Source: Sphingobacterium multivorum
GTDB taxonomy: Bacteria > Bacteroidota > Bacteroidia > Sphingobacteriales > Sphingobacteriaceae
NCBI RefSeq assembly: GCF_900457465.1
Contig: NZ_UAUU01000009.1
Span: forward strand, 1,116,001 to 1,180,000
DNA: 64,000 nt
Direction: 5' to 3'
Below, one piece after another: positions 8,195 through 17,775 of this stretch (within the stretch, counting starts at the first letter, position 1; each line of letters starts with the position of its first letter). The notes below the pieces were generated by a model that did no database searches, was not told where the DNA came from, and was given only the letters and a program-made list of their open reading frames with translations. Both the position numbers and the translations under genes were made by a program.

Positions 8195-9254
8195 AATAGC
8201 AGTACTCTTGATTTGGGGCTTGTTTTCAGCCTTACCTCTTGTTGCGCAATTGCGTTTTTCAGTCTGGTCGGACAACTATTTCGAAGTGACATCCTACTTG
8301 GGCAAAACAACGCCGGATCGATTCAATGTTTTTCAATTTGATTTGAATGGTCTCAATGTAAACGAGAAAAATTGGTCGCTCGCCGTGCGCCTGCTAGCTC
8401 CAATACGGACCATTGCCGGTGGGAAGAATCGCAGTGGCAATACATTTCCCGTCGACAAGATCAGTCTGCGCTGGACCGGAGACAACAATGAAGCGAATTT
8501 TCGTCTCGATGGTATCGGCGCAAGCCGTACGCCGATTATTTTGCAAAACAGTAACGATGTGCTGCTGATTAATCGGGCGAAACAACCCATTAGCTCCAAT
8601 GGAAACTATTACCAGCAATACCAACTTTATAGTGCGCTGACTGTTGCGCAAGGTAAATACCTGGACGACTATCTAAGTCCTGATCAATATACGTACCTGA
8701 AGTACCGCATTCCTCTGTTGTTTACCCTGTATAGTGAAAGCGGAAAAGTGCTGGGGACGCAGGAGATTAATTATGAAATGCAATTGCCGCCGCGTCTGAC
8801 GGACGGTGGGATGGTCGATATGGAGCCTGATTACAGCTTGGAAATTGCCGCAGATGCGACAAATGCCACCTTGCAGTTTTCGACACAAAAAGATTATATG
8901 CAGGGAGTGAGTTCGTCGGTGGCAAATGCAATCCGCGTGAACTCTATAACGGACTACGAGCTCCGTGTTAAGTCGGTCGATAGTGAGCTTGTGCGCAATG
9001 GTGGTGGAACACTTCCGCTGTCGACACTGTCACTTCAATTAACTGCAGGAACGGGAATAAACAGGATAAGATCCAACCCCAAAGTATTTTTAACGACACA
9101 GGAACAAGTTGCTGTATCGGCGGCTTCGGTGGATAAAAAGCAAGCGCAAACCTTTAATGTGGAGTATAAAGCGAATCTGACGGCTGATCAGGTGTCGGCT
9201 TCTAAATCTGGAAGCTATAGCGTGTCCCTCCTCTATTTATTGATCCCACAATAG
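8178..9254 (+). CDS. Large secreted subunit / possible tip adhesin
   Basis: 358 residues with a signal peptide (LLIWGLFSALPLVAQ). Residues ~20-210 form one beta-rich region of unknown type. Residues ~215-358 repeat the subunit domain: LQFSTQKDYMQGVSSSVANA, then IRVNSITDYELRVKSV. A unique N-terminal domain fused to a pilin-like domain is the design of two-domain tip adhesins in classical chaperone-usher systems. That parallel is inference. The gene overlaps the chaperone gene and is followed after 15 bp by the usher-like gene. Confidence 0.65.
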   Translation: MWQRTKIAVLLIWGLFSALPLVAQLRFSVWSDNYFEVTSYLGKTTPDRFNVFQFDLNGLNVNEKNWSLAVRLLAPIRTIAGGKNRSGNTFPVDKISLRWTGDNNEANFRLDGIGASRTPIILQNSNDVLLINRAKQPISSNGNYYQQYQLYSALTVAQGKYLDDYLSPDQYTYLKYRIPLLFTLYSESGKVLGTQEINYEMQLPPRLTDGGMVDMEPDYSLEIAADATNATLQFSTQKDYMQGVSSSVANAIRVNSITDYELRVKSVDSELVRNGGGTLPLSTLSLQLTAGTGINRIRSNPKVFLTTQEQVAVSAASVDKKQAQTFNVEYKANLTADQVSASKSGSYSVSLLYLLIPQ

Positions 9255-9269
9255 TTTGACCCCCATCGC

Positions 9270-12092
9270 GTGTTTAAATGCTCTTCTCATAAGATTAGAT
9301 TTACAGTCTTCGTGCTGTTATTGCTGCTGATCAGGTTCGTTTGGGCACAGCAGGAAAAACCTGTGTACCTGATTTTGCCTGATCAGCTGCGTTTGGAAGC
9401 AGGTCTCAACAGTATTGATCTGCAGCTGGTCAACACGAGTGAAAAGGATTTTACTGGAGAAATCAATTTGGTGTTGCCTCAAGGTTTACGCGCTCTTGGT
9501 TCGGATCGTTTAGCGTTTACCGTACCCGCGGGAAAAAAACGCTTTATTACCCAACGTTTACAAAGTCAGACACCTGCACAGCTCAGGGGGCAGGCAGTAG
9601 TTGTTCAGCTTCGGGATCCACAGGGGCATATAGTTGACAACAAGATAATGGCTATCGATGTGCCACCCAAAAAAGCAGTGATCTTGCAGGATGTTTCGGA
9701 ACCGCAGTATCTGAAGCACGTGGGTGACTCCATCTTTATCCGGACACGGGTGATAAATAATGGTACAACGGACGAACAGATCAAAATCTTGTTTTCCTCC
9801 CCGGATCGAATCGGCAATACCAAATTTAAGGAACAGGACCTTTTCCTTCCAGCCGGGCGTGATACGCTTTTCATACTCCGTTTTGCTGTGGAGAAATACA
9901 TGTTAAACCGGGCGCAGTACACGGTTAATGTCACCGGTTTATACGAGAATGGCGATGTATTTGGGAATCTATCGCTGCTCTTGTCCAATATTGCAGCCGA
10001 TCGAAATTACCAGCAATTATTTGACAACCGGGGTAATTTGGCCGCGTATTCGCGTAATTTTTTTGATTTGCAGCTCGATAACCTGCTAAGTGAACAAAAA
10101 TCATTTTATTTAAGGTCGGAGGGGGAATATCGTCTAGCCGGTGGACAGCTAAGATACAGTGCTTATCTGACCAAAACGGGTGGGATGGATCGGCCTACGC
10201 TGAGCAATACTTTTGCTAGCTTCCAGAAGGGGAACAATATCTACACGGCCGGAAATTTGCAGGAAAGTATGGAGGCTTCGGCCTTTGGAAGAGGTGTCAA
10301 ATTTGACCATATCGATACGGCAAGGGCCGCCAATTATACGGTTGGTGTTTTACAGCGCTCAGTCGACTTATTGGAGTATAATAGGTCAACGGATCCGGGC
10401 TATACAGCTTTTGGAAAGGTGGTGTTGGGGGAAAATAAGCCTGAGCACCGGCGTTATGAAGGTCAGCTTTTTTACGATCGCAATGGTTTGGATAGTACAA
10501 CGAGCCTGCTATGGGCAAATTCTTTTGACTTTCTGAAACAAAAATATGCAGGCAACACCGTGCTTCGCGGTTTTGTCGCCGCTGGACTTCAAAGCCAAAA
10601 TGGCCAACACGTAGGACGGGACTCATCCATGCCTTCATGGGCATTGGGTATGCGAATGGACCAGCGTTTTGCCAAATGGAGTTTTAGCTCCGATAATTTT
10701 TATAGTTCTCCTTATTATACAGGGAATCGTCGTGGTTCTTTGCAGTTTGTCGAACGTGTAAATCGAAATTGGGGTAAGTTATCGGCGGCGCTAAGTTATA
10801 CCTTTTACCGCTATAACCCAAGCTACCTGAATACACGTTTTCTCAATTACGCAAGCCAATCTTCGCGCTGGGATTTAAGTATGTATATGCCCTTGAGTTC
10901 ATTTGTAACGCTTTCCGTATTGCCAAACTATAATCGTGAGATTGGAACCTATATGTTTGCCGCAGGTACCCGTGAACTCAAGTCGACCTCATGGCGCCTG
11001 TTGTCAACGGTAAATGTTCGGTCGCGTAACCTGCAGCACAACTTGAATGTAACTACTGAGACGGGGCTTGTGTCAATGAGCGATGAAGCTGCGGGGCTAT
11101 TCGCAGTACGGACAGATTTAAATTACAACTACAAAAGTTTGGGACTTTCAGCTTCTTACCAGCAAGGCGCTTTTCAGATTTCAGATCTGGTAAGTGCACT
11201 ATTAATAGGACGTTCGTTTGGAAAGCGTTTTTCTTTAGGACCCCGTGTAAGTGGTACCTTGTTGCAGGAGAGATTACAGTGGGTGGCCAATGCCCGGGCG
11301 AATCTGAGTAGTAGTTACGGGAATAGTTTTGGAGGGAACGCGAGTATAAATTACCGTGTGCTGAAAAATACCTTACTCACCGGTCTTTTTCAGTACAATT
11401 ATAGTGTTATGAAAACCGGATATGACTATGATTTTAACAATTTACGCATTGGTGTTCGGCAAAACTTAAAAGGATCAAATCTTGATCGTCCAGCAATCAA
11501 GACAGGGAATGCACGTTTTTTCTGTTTTCATGATAAAAATTTTAATGGAATATTTGATTAAGGGGATATTCCGATGGCTGACCATAGCTTTACGGTAAAA
11601 GGGATTTTGTTTGTAACGGATAAAGCAGGATATGCTTCCTTTAAAAAATTACCATATGGATCATACTTGTTTTTTTCGCCAAAGCAGGGGCAGTATATGG
11701 CGGTTTCGAAGGTGATCGCGATACAGCAGTCAAATCTAGAAATCCAAATTCCGCTCCAGCGCGGTGGAATGGTACAGGGAGCTGTTCGTGTCGAGTATAC
11801 CCAAGGACTTAGCTTGGAGACTGATCTGAATTTAGATATTTACAAAGTGTTGGCAAAAGACAGGAACGGAAGGGTGATCGAAATGTATACTGATAAGGAT
11901 GGACATTTTGAGTTTGGCCTGCCAGAGGGTGCCTATAGTTTCTATTTGGATAATGCGAGCTTCCCGGTAAACGTATTTACCGATCAAGAGGCGCAATCGG
12001 GAACGGTAAAACTTGATGCCGACTTGGTCCTTGAGCCTTTTGTTTTAAAAGTGAAGTCAAAAAAGGTCAATGTCAAGCGCTTTGGACAATAA
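9270..12092 (+). pseudogene. Usher-like outer membrane protein, split by an in-frame stop
   Basis: One open frame of 941 codons apart from TAA at 11559-11561; the two parts (763 and 172 residues) are in the same frame. N-terminal signal peptide (VFVLLLLLIRFVWAQ, GTG start), two Ig-like domains to ~residue 240, then a long alternating beta-strand region (FFDLQLDNLLSEQKSFYLRS, FGRGVKF, many aromatic-ended strands) like a porin barrel. At the break, HDKNFNGIFD-stop-GDIP continues into a Cna/SdrD-like carboxypeptidase-regulatory domain. Families with this join normally read DEGD here, so GAA to TAA is the likely change. It could be a true pseudogene, a readthrough site or an error. Role: secretion and assembly of the subunits encoded upstream. 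Confidence 0.7.
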
Positions 12093-12097
12093 GTTTC

Positions 12098-12322
12098 CTA
12101 TCCGGCGATATGCTGAGACTTGACATCGCTGATATGATCTAACAGTGAATGGTTTAAAATGGGGGATGTTTTTAACATTTCTCGTATAGGATATTTTTCA
12201 GCAATATCTGTAAGGGTTTTAAGATGTTTTTCATGGTGAAGGTCAGTGCCCACAAAATCATACATACCTGATTTCAATAAAGTCATCGCGATAGCTTTGA
12301 CGTCGACACCATAATAACGGCA
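12098..12322 (-). pseudogene. C-terminal fragment of a CpsB/PHP-type tyrosine phosphatase
   Basis: The minus strand reads YYGVDVKAIAMTLLKSGMYDF, then VGTDLHHEKHLKTL and a C-terminal helix to the stop at 12098. GTDLHH is the last metal-binding motif of CpsB/YwqE-type bacterial tyrosine phosphatases. Upstream of YYG the frame hits a stop and runs into the TPR remnant. This piece carries the motif that the plus-strand copy at 13722 lacks. The two overlap only at the YYG region. Confidence 0.7.
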
Positions 12323-12351
12323 TCTGCGTTATGCGATTGATGCCGGGAAGA

Positions 12352-13020
12352 TCAATCAGGAGTCGCTAGGTCGGTATAATAGGTGCTCCATTCAAGTTTA
12401 TCTACCTTGAGATAGAGGTAGCTCAATAAAATGTAGGTATTGAAAAGATCAACATCCTATTTCTTCTCTCCATTTAATGCGTTTTGGGCATATCTATATT
12501 CCCAATATTGGTCGATATATTGGCTCGATTCCTCGTTTCGAGCAGTTCCTTTGCAAGGTCTAGTGCGCGTTGATAATATTTTAAGGCCTGATCGGGGTCG
12601 TAGCTCTTATTAAACACATTTCCTATATTCAGAAAAGAAAGCATCATGCCTTTTTTGTCGTTGCGTTCTTCTCGTTTTTTGAGTACGTTGAAATGGGGTT
12701 TTTATACTTTCATCAAATTGGTTTAGTTTTAGTAGTATGACGCCTTTTAGATTAAGGAGGTCAACTTCCATTTCACTCATGTGATGAAGTTGAGCTAGCG
12801 AAATCCCTTTTTCTACGATATTTTGGGCCTCCTTTGGGTCACTGCGATATATTTCTTTTGCTTTGTTATAGTACTCTTTCACCTGTGAGGAATCAATTTC
12901 GATAGGAATATGCTGTTGCTGATGGATAAATCTGCAGTATGCTCTAGCCTGCAATTTTTGTGGATAGCTCAAGACAAGCTGTAAAAATAGGGGAAATAAC
13001 AAAAAGATTAATCTATTCAT
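12352..13020 (-). pseudogene. Secreted TPR protein, broken by frameshifts
   Basis: Begins with a signal peptide (MNRLIFLLFPLFLQLVLSYP). The first frame has TPR-like helices (EYYNKAKEIYRSDPKEAQNI, LNLKGVILLKLNQFDESI). Near 12700, in an AAAAACCCC tract, the frame shifts; the next frame continues as FNVLKKREER, FLNIGNVFNK and YQRALDLAKELLE. A third frame then gives LFNTYILLSYLYLKVDKLEW before a stop at 12352-12354. TPR regions like this often form the sensor half of Bacteroidota histidine kinases or LuxR-type regulators; no output domain is left here. Confidence 0.6.
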
Positions 13021-13721
13021 GTTGTATTATGATTATAACCTTGAATAATAATATAAGATCCTAGTATACGATCGGGGCCGAAAAATATTATTCTACTCTT
13101 AGTGTATCGAATTATTAACAATGGAGAAGGATTTACGTAATATAATTAAAGAATTGAAATATTTTTTGCAATTTAACAAAAAACAATGTAAAATAAATGT
13201 TGAAATGTGAAATATATGATTATATTTGCGATATGTAAAAATATAAATTTCATTTTTGAATAAAGCCAATAGTTTTTTCAAAATCGGAATGCTTATGATT
13301 TACAGTTTGAAAAGCCTAGCTTTATGCTATTAACTTATAATAATCGAAGATTGAATTTTTAAAATAGCCTTTCAGTTTATTGGAAAAGGAAGGTGAACAG
13401 ATTATCTCATTTTAAAAATAGCTTTTATTAGAATATATATTATCTAAATTGAAATTTGAGGTTGTTTGGAATCTAAAAAGATAGAACATGTGTTAAATTT
13501 TGATTTATTACTGTTGATAGTTTTTGCGGATGATTTATTCTCAGGTAGGATATTCGATTCAAAATGTCGCCAAATCTTTTATCTGAAATATTACAAAGGC
13601 CTCAAGTGTTAAGCTTGTGATTGTAGATGAAATGCTCCGGTTGGTTGGACCGGCCGGAGATTTCAGAAAGATGAGTAAAAATATTTAATTTGATATAAGT
13701 TAACAATTAATATAAATCCTC
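13021..13721. other. 700-bp AT-rich intergenic region
   Basis: No convincing gene on either strand; the short minus-strand frame 13099-13281 is low-complexity and has no recognisable start context. The only marked structure is the hairpin at 13629-13664. Presumably holds the promoter of the CpsB-like gene. Confidence 0.6.
13629..13664. promoter_or_regulatory. Strong stem-loop in the leader of the CpsB-like gene
   Basis: Arms GAAAT-g-CTCCGG and CCGGAG-ATTTC with a 13-nt loop that can itself pair (CCGGTT...ACCGG). It is GC-rich in an AT-rich background and lies 58 bp before the start codon. No T run follows, so it is not a standard terminator. Role unknown. Confidence 0.45.
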
Positions 13722-14321
13722 ATGTGGTCTATTTTTAACAGAAAGAGTCAACCTTATGACCTCAGTTGGATGGAGGTTGATATGCATTCCCATATTTTGC
13801 CTGGATTGGATGACGGTTGTGCCAATACAGCGGAAAGTATGAAGATATTGAGCCATCTAGCTGATTTAAATCTGAAGCAGCTATATTTTACACCCCATGT
13901 GTTCAAGGAAATGTATCCCAATACCGTTTCACATATAGAACGAGCATTTGCTCAGTTATCTATCGGAGAATTCGCCGGTTTTCTTGGGGGATATGCCGCG
14001 GAATATATGGTTGATAGTCACTTTGAGCAGCTTTTAAAAGCTGAGGAGAAATTGTTAACATTGCCCACTAATTTGATTTTGATCGAAATGTCCTATGCGC
14101 AGGAATATAATCAAATTGAACGAATGATTTTTGATTTGTTGATCGAGGGATATAATCCCATTTTGGCACATCCTGAACGCTATAAATTTTACCATGGCAA
14201 TGTGAATCAAATCAGGCGGTTACGTGAAATTGGTTGTTTATTGCAGGTTAATCTTTTATCTGTTACGGGCTACTATGGGATGCACGAAAAGCGTATGGCA
14301 AAATATCTGGCCAAAATTTAA
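13722..14321 (+). pseudogene. CpsB/CapC-type (PHP) tyrosine phosphatase, C-terminally truncated
   Basis: 199 residues. It has the PHP metal-site motifs DMHSHILPGLDDG (residues ~20-32), LYFTPHVFKEMYP, E at LIEMSYAQE and LAHPERYKFY. These enzymes dephosphorylate Wzc-type tyrosine kinases and tune polysaccharide export, which fits the EPS locus nearby. The protein stops 15 codons after YYG and lacks the GTDLHH motif near residue 220 of a normal ~245-residue enzyme. Activity is therefore doubtful. A matching C-terminal piece lies inverted at 12098-12322. Confidence 0.82.
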
Positions 14322-14442
14322 CACAGTAAATTGGAATACAACAGGCAATAATACAGTTATTATTAGTCAAAAGGTGGATGGTAAGACTGTTATCATCGGT
14401 ACTGGTAATGGTCGCAAGATGATTTCCTGTAAGACAAATTAA
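14322..14442 (+). other. Orphan 3' coding tail fused to the truncated CpsB-like gene
   Basis: From about 14320 a different frame reads NTVNWNTTGNNTVIIS, then GKTVIIGTGNGRKMIS and ends CKTN-stop at 14442. It looks like the C-terminus of an unrelated secreted beta-repeat protein, left after a rearrangement. I do not recognise the family. Confidence 0.35.
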
Positions 14443-14466
14443 GGTATGATGAGAATCTTGTAAAAC

Positions 14467-14493
14467 AAAAGCCATTCACTAAGAATGGCTTTT
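14467..14493. terminator. Bidirectional rho-independent terminator
   Basis: Perfect 11-bp stem (AAAAGCCATTC / GAATGGCTTTT) with a 5-nt loop and T-rich flanks on both strands. It separates the plus-strand remnant from the convergent fimbrillin-like lipoprotein gene. Confidence 0.85.
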
Positions 14494-14518
14494 GTTTTTG
14501 TTTAAAGATAATTAAATC

Positions 14519-16189
14519 TTATTGGGCGATACATCTAATAGTGAAGCCGAATGATTTATTATTAATTCCAATTCCAGTTACTGCACCGGCGTCTGGTTGA
14601 GAAATTACAGTTCTATAGCCTTCAGTTCCAGCGCTGCTCGCTTGGGAGTTCCAATAATAACCAAGGTTACCTCTATTGGCTAGCGCACGAGCATCTGTGT
14701 AATTTCCTGCCGCTGGTAATGTCAATTTTACATTGTAATCACGCTTGCTGCGAAGTACTTTAGCACTCGTGTATTTCGTGTTGCTTGCAGTCCAATCTGT
14801 TCCCATATTTTGTGCCTGTAGTGCAGTCGTATTGGCAATTAGGTCATCCCATTCTTTTGTGGTAGGTACACGCCAACCTGTAGGACAAGGATCAGTTGTT
14901 GTTTTTACAGGTTCAGCTTCGGTACCTGTATTCCATGCTGTAGTTCCAGCAGCACCAGTGCCCCATGTTCCAGTTGGTGCTGTTGCTCCTGTTGTAGCAT
15001 TAGCGACAACAGCTATTTTACCCCATTGATAATAATTTCCAAACAGATTTTGGAAATTTCCTCCTGTTGGAGCATCAGGATCTAATGTCGTGGAAGCCCC
15101 TAAATTATGACGCATCCAAACTTTACCGTTGATGCGCACTGCAGGAACGCCTAAGAACGTAATATTTTGATCTAAAACGGTATTGGGGGTAATCTTCAAT
15201 ACTAAATTATATTTCACACCAGGCTGTATACTTATGTTGTTAAATGTGAGCGCAGTGGATCGGGTCAGCGGGCCTACCGTTAAGCTGGCCATTGAAAATG
15301 CTCCGGTCAGCGTATTATTGTTCATTAAAAATGCGGTTGAGTTTACAACAGCGGTATTTAATGTTGGAAATGCAACTGTTTTGTTGCTAAATGTTCCTCC
15401 TGGCGTAACGGTGCGCGTAGCGAGGTTTAGGCTGGCCGTAGACCCAGATGTACCCAACGTCGTTGCGCCTATAGCCGAAACAAGATATCCATTTGTAGGT
15501 GAGGCATCCACAGTTACCGTTACACTTGTCAATAGGTGTTTGAGAATGATATTTAAGTTACTTGTTGATGAGCTCCCAACCGTGATTAAACCAGAGTTGT
15601 AAAACATAAAATCTGTATTCGGGTCGATGCTCATTGCTGTCGTAAGGGACGTACCAGCTAGGCTCATTGTCGGAGCAATATTGGTGTTGAGTGAGAATGC
15701 AAGAAATGTATATTGTCCTGAAAAGACAGATAAAGCGACACCATCGTCCGGAGTAACGGTTCCGGCTGTGCTAATGCTATAAATTTTATCTTCCTGAAAA
15801 TTTCCAGCCTGGTTATACACGGCTAATCTGAATTTTATCGCCCGATTGATCGGCGTTGTGACAACAGCGGCTTTATTTCCTCCTGTACTGCTCTGTGATG
15901 CAGCAGAAAGCGCCGTTGTCGACTTATCACGGCTAAATTCGGCCACAATTTTAAAATCTTTGTCAAAAGGAAACTCTTGCTGCTGCACATCTGCTACGGC
16001 TGTTGTTTTTGTTGTTGAACCTTTGATAGCGATATCGCCCTCATCATTATATTCTTCTCCCCCTACTGCAACATTGAGGGTAACCAAACCTTGTTCAGAT
16101 GCACTCTCTTTTTTGTTACAGCTGGTAAAAAATGTTGTGGCAGATAATATTAAAAGAACCGTTGCAAGTTTAAATTTCAAAATATTCAT
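14519..16189 (-). CDS. Fimbrillin-like lipoprotein with C-terminal FISUMP domain
   Basis: 556 residues from the ATG at 16189. The frame opens 19 codons earlier, but only this start gives a lipoprotein signal (LATVLLILSATTFFTSC). Residues ~25-350 are Ser/Thr/Ala-rich and beta-structured like Mfa1/FimA-type fimbrillins (FSGQYTFLAFSLNT, FMFYNSG). Residues ~370-556 are a FISUMP-type domain: GKVWMRHNLG, YYQWGK, DPCPTGWRVPTTKEWDDLI, final FTIRCIAQ. Expected on the outer surface, possibly as a fibre component. The gene follows a 57-residue peptide gene by 22 bp and shares this arrangement with its paralogue at 49819. Before the IS insertion it would have followed wzc on the same strand. Confidence 0.82.
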   Translation of the reverse strand: MNILKFKLATVLLILSATTFFTSCNKKESASEQGLVTLNVAVGGEEYNDEGDIAIKGSTTKTTAVADVQQQEFPFDKDFKIVAEFSRDKSTTALSAASQSSTGGNKAAVVTTPINRAIKFRLAVYNQAGNFQEDKIYSISTAGTVTPDDGVALSVFSGQYTFLAFSLNTNIAPTMSLAGTSLTTAMSIDPNTDFMFYNSGLITVGSSSTSNLNIILKHLLTSVTVTVDASPTNGYLVSAIGATTLGTSGSTASLNLATRTVTPGGTFSNKTVAFPTLNTAVVNSTAFLMNNNTLTGAFSMASLTVGPLTRSTALTFNNISIQPGVKYNLVLKITPNTVLDQNITFLGVPAVRINGKVWMRHNLGASTTLDPDAPTGGNFQNLFGNYYQWGKIAVVANATTGATAPTGTWGTGAAGTTAWNTGTEAEPVKTTTDPCPTGWRVPTTKEWDDLIANTTALQAQNMGTDWTASNTKYTSAKVLRSKRDYNVKLTLPAAGNYTDARALANRGNLGYYWNSQASSAGTEGYRTVISQPDAGAVTGIGINNKSFGFTIRCIAQ

Positions 16190-16211
16190 AATAAAAATTT
16201 GGTTTAGGAGA

Positions 16212-16385
16212 CTACCAGGTGATTGTACGTTCATCAGTTTGTTCATCCCATTCCTCTCTAATTTCTCCGGTGGTAGATGTGGGGGAAATGGTAATGGATC
16301 CTGCCGCGATGCCTGACTCCATCTTTAACCAGATGGTCATAAGGTGTGGTGCAACATAGGTTTGCTTAATTTTTGTTTTTTTCAT
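16212..16385 (-). CDS. Small YxxPxL/GIAAGS peptide, putative modified-peptide precursor
   Basis: 57 codons. The N-terminal half reads TYVAPHL, then LKMESGIAAGS; the C-terminal half is short, polar and acidic and ends DERTITW. There is no signal peptide, no lipobox and no transmembrane helix. The peptide at 49607 shares YxxPxL and ExGIAAGS at the same spacing but has an unrelated C-terminal half, as expected of a leader/core precursor. YxxPxL is the leader motif bound by PqqD-like (RRE) proteins in lasso-peptide systems; a PqqD gene is in this locus. It lies 22 bp upstream of the fimbrillin-like lipoprotein gene. Precursor role is inference; the gene itself is supported by the paralogue. Confidence 0.7.
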   Translation of the reverse strand: MKKTKIKQTYVAPHLMTIWLKMESGIAAGSITISPTSTTGEIREEWDEQTDERTITW

Positions 16386-16516
16386 TGCATTATTTGATTA
16401 TTATTTTTGGTAAAGGTGCATTTATAAAGAGCTAAAGCGCCTATAGATACCTATTTTACAACAATTTTTAATGTCTTTAGTTTTAAAAAAATAAAATTTT
16501 TACTAAACGTAAAACG

Positions 16517-16535
16517 AAAAGAAGGTGTCTAAAAA
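16517..16535. repeat. Left terminal inverted repeat of the IS1182-type element
   Basis: 19 bp; the reverse complement of 21277-21295 with a single T/C mismatch. I saw no obvious target-site duplication outside the pair. Confidence 0.85.
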
Positions 16536-16551
16536 GTCACTGTAAAAAAGG

Positions 16552-16581
16552 AATCCCCGATACACAAAAGTGTCGGGGATT
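16552..16581. terminator. Stem-loop inside the IS left end
   Basis: AATCCCCGA pairs with TCGGGGATT, with an inner CAC/GTG and an AAAA loop. It lies upstream of the transposase start and probably shields the transposase gene from outside transcription. Confidence 0.65.
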
Positions 16582-16631
16582 TATATTGTTTGTCCTAAAA
16601 AAACAGTTAATTTTAGGTGCACCCAAACAAT

Positions 16632-17673
16632 ATGGCAAACATACTATTCAAAGCATTACCGTCCAATAGTCCGAGTTTATTTCCGGAAGATATTTTTGCA
16701 AAGATCCCAGAGAACCACCCGGTACGCCTGGTGAACGAAGTGGTTGATAAATTGAACATTGAGCACATCATAGGGCAATACATAGGCGGCGGGACGAGCA
16801 GTTTTCATCCGCGGATGCTGGTGAAAGTACTGTTCTACGCCTACCTGAGCAATATCTATTCATGTCGCCGGATTGAAAAAGCCCTTCAGGAGGACATCTA
16901 TTTCATGTGGTTGTCGGGCCATAGCACACCGGACTACCGTACGATCAACTACTTCCGTGGCAAGAGGCTCAAAGGCCATATCCAGTCGCTTTTTGCCGAT
17001 GTAGTCCGTCTGCTTGCCGAATTGGGCTATGTAAGCCTAAAGGTCCAGTACATAGACGGAACGAAGATCGAATCGGCAGCCGGTTGTTACATGTTTGTAT
17101 GGAAGGGATCAGTGGAAAAGAACAAAGCCAAACTGGAGAAGAAAATAGAATCGGTCCTTTCGGATATCGAATCCCAGATCAAAGAAGACCAGTCGGAGCT
17201 TGGCAGGGATGAAACACCCCTTCCCATTGACAGCACAGCGCTCAGGGACAGACTTTCCGCACTGAACGAAAAACTCAGGGAAGCAGGAAAGTCTACCCTC
17301 AAACAGCTTAAAAAACTAAGGGAAGAACATCTTCCAAGGCTGGAAAAATATGAGAAACAACTGGCGGTACTGGGAGAAAGGAACAGTTACAGCAAAACCG
17401 ATGTGGATGCCACCTTCATGCGGCTGAAAGGCGACCACATGCAGAACGGGCAGCTGAAAGCAGCCTACAACACCCAGATCAGTACCGAAGAACAGTTCAT
17501 CACCCATTACAGCATCCATCAGAGTGCAGGGGATACCACTACGCTGAAAGACCACCTTGAGGGATTTGAAGAAAACTACCATCGCCGGAGTGAGGCAGTG
17601 GTGGCCGATGCGGGTTATGGCAGTGAAGAGAACTATGAGATGCTGGAATCAAAGGGGATAGATGGTTATGTCA
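16632..17673 (+). pseudogene. IS1182-family transposase, N-terminal part
   Basis: About 347 codons from ATG 16632 (preferred over GTG 16617). It has the N-terminal IS1182 motifs HPVRLVNEVVDKL, HPRMLVKVLFYAYLSN and YSCRRIEKALQEDIYF, then the DDE-type core with YIDGTKIES, a charged coiled-coil insertion (residues ~160-255) and VVADAGYGSEENYE. At 17674 the sequence switches to the IS21 left end. The normal continuation is lost; the C-terminal part resumes at 20827. Confidence 0.88.
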
Positions 17674-17678
17674 TGTTA

Positions 17679-17723
17679 ATTCTCACTAAAATACCCCCAT
17701 ATATTCTCACTAAAATGCCCCCA
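17679..17723. repeat. Two subterminal repeats at the left end of the first IS21-type element
   Basis: Two copies of ATTCTCACTAAAATRCCCC, each followed by CA, start 24 bp apart (17679 and 17703). IS21 elements carry such repeats near their ends as transposase-binding sites. The element probably begins with TGTTAATT at 17674. No matching right-end repeat is visible after istB. Confidence 0.75.
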
Positions 17724-17775
17724 CCTTAAGTTTTTAATTAAGGTTTAACTTGTCGGAGTATTAAAGTCCGACATT

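Noticed and set aside
13099..13281. Minus-strand 60-codon frame in the AT-rich gap
   Set aside because: Low-complexity AT-driven translation with no paralogue, unlike the GIAAGS peptides, which support one another.
15183..16316. Plus-strand frames of 139 and 156 codons within the fimbrillin-like gene
   Set aside because: Shadows of the minus-strand lipoprotein and peptide genes; the minus-strand products have clear motifs.
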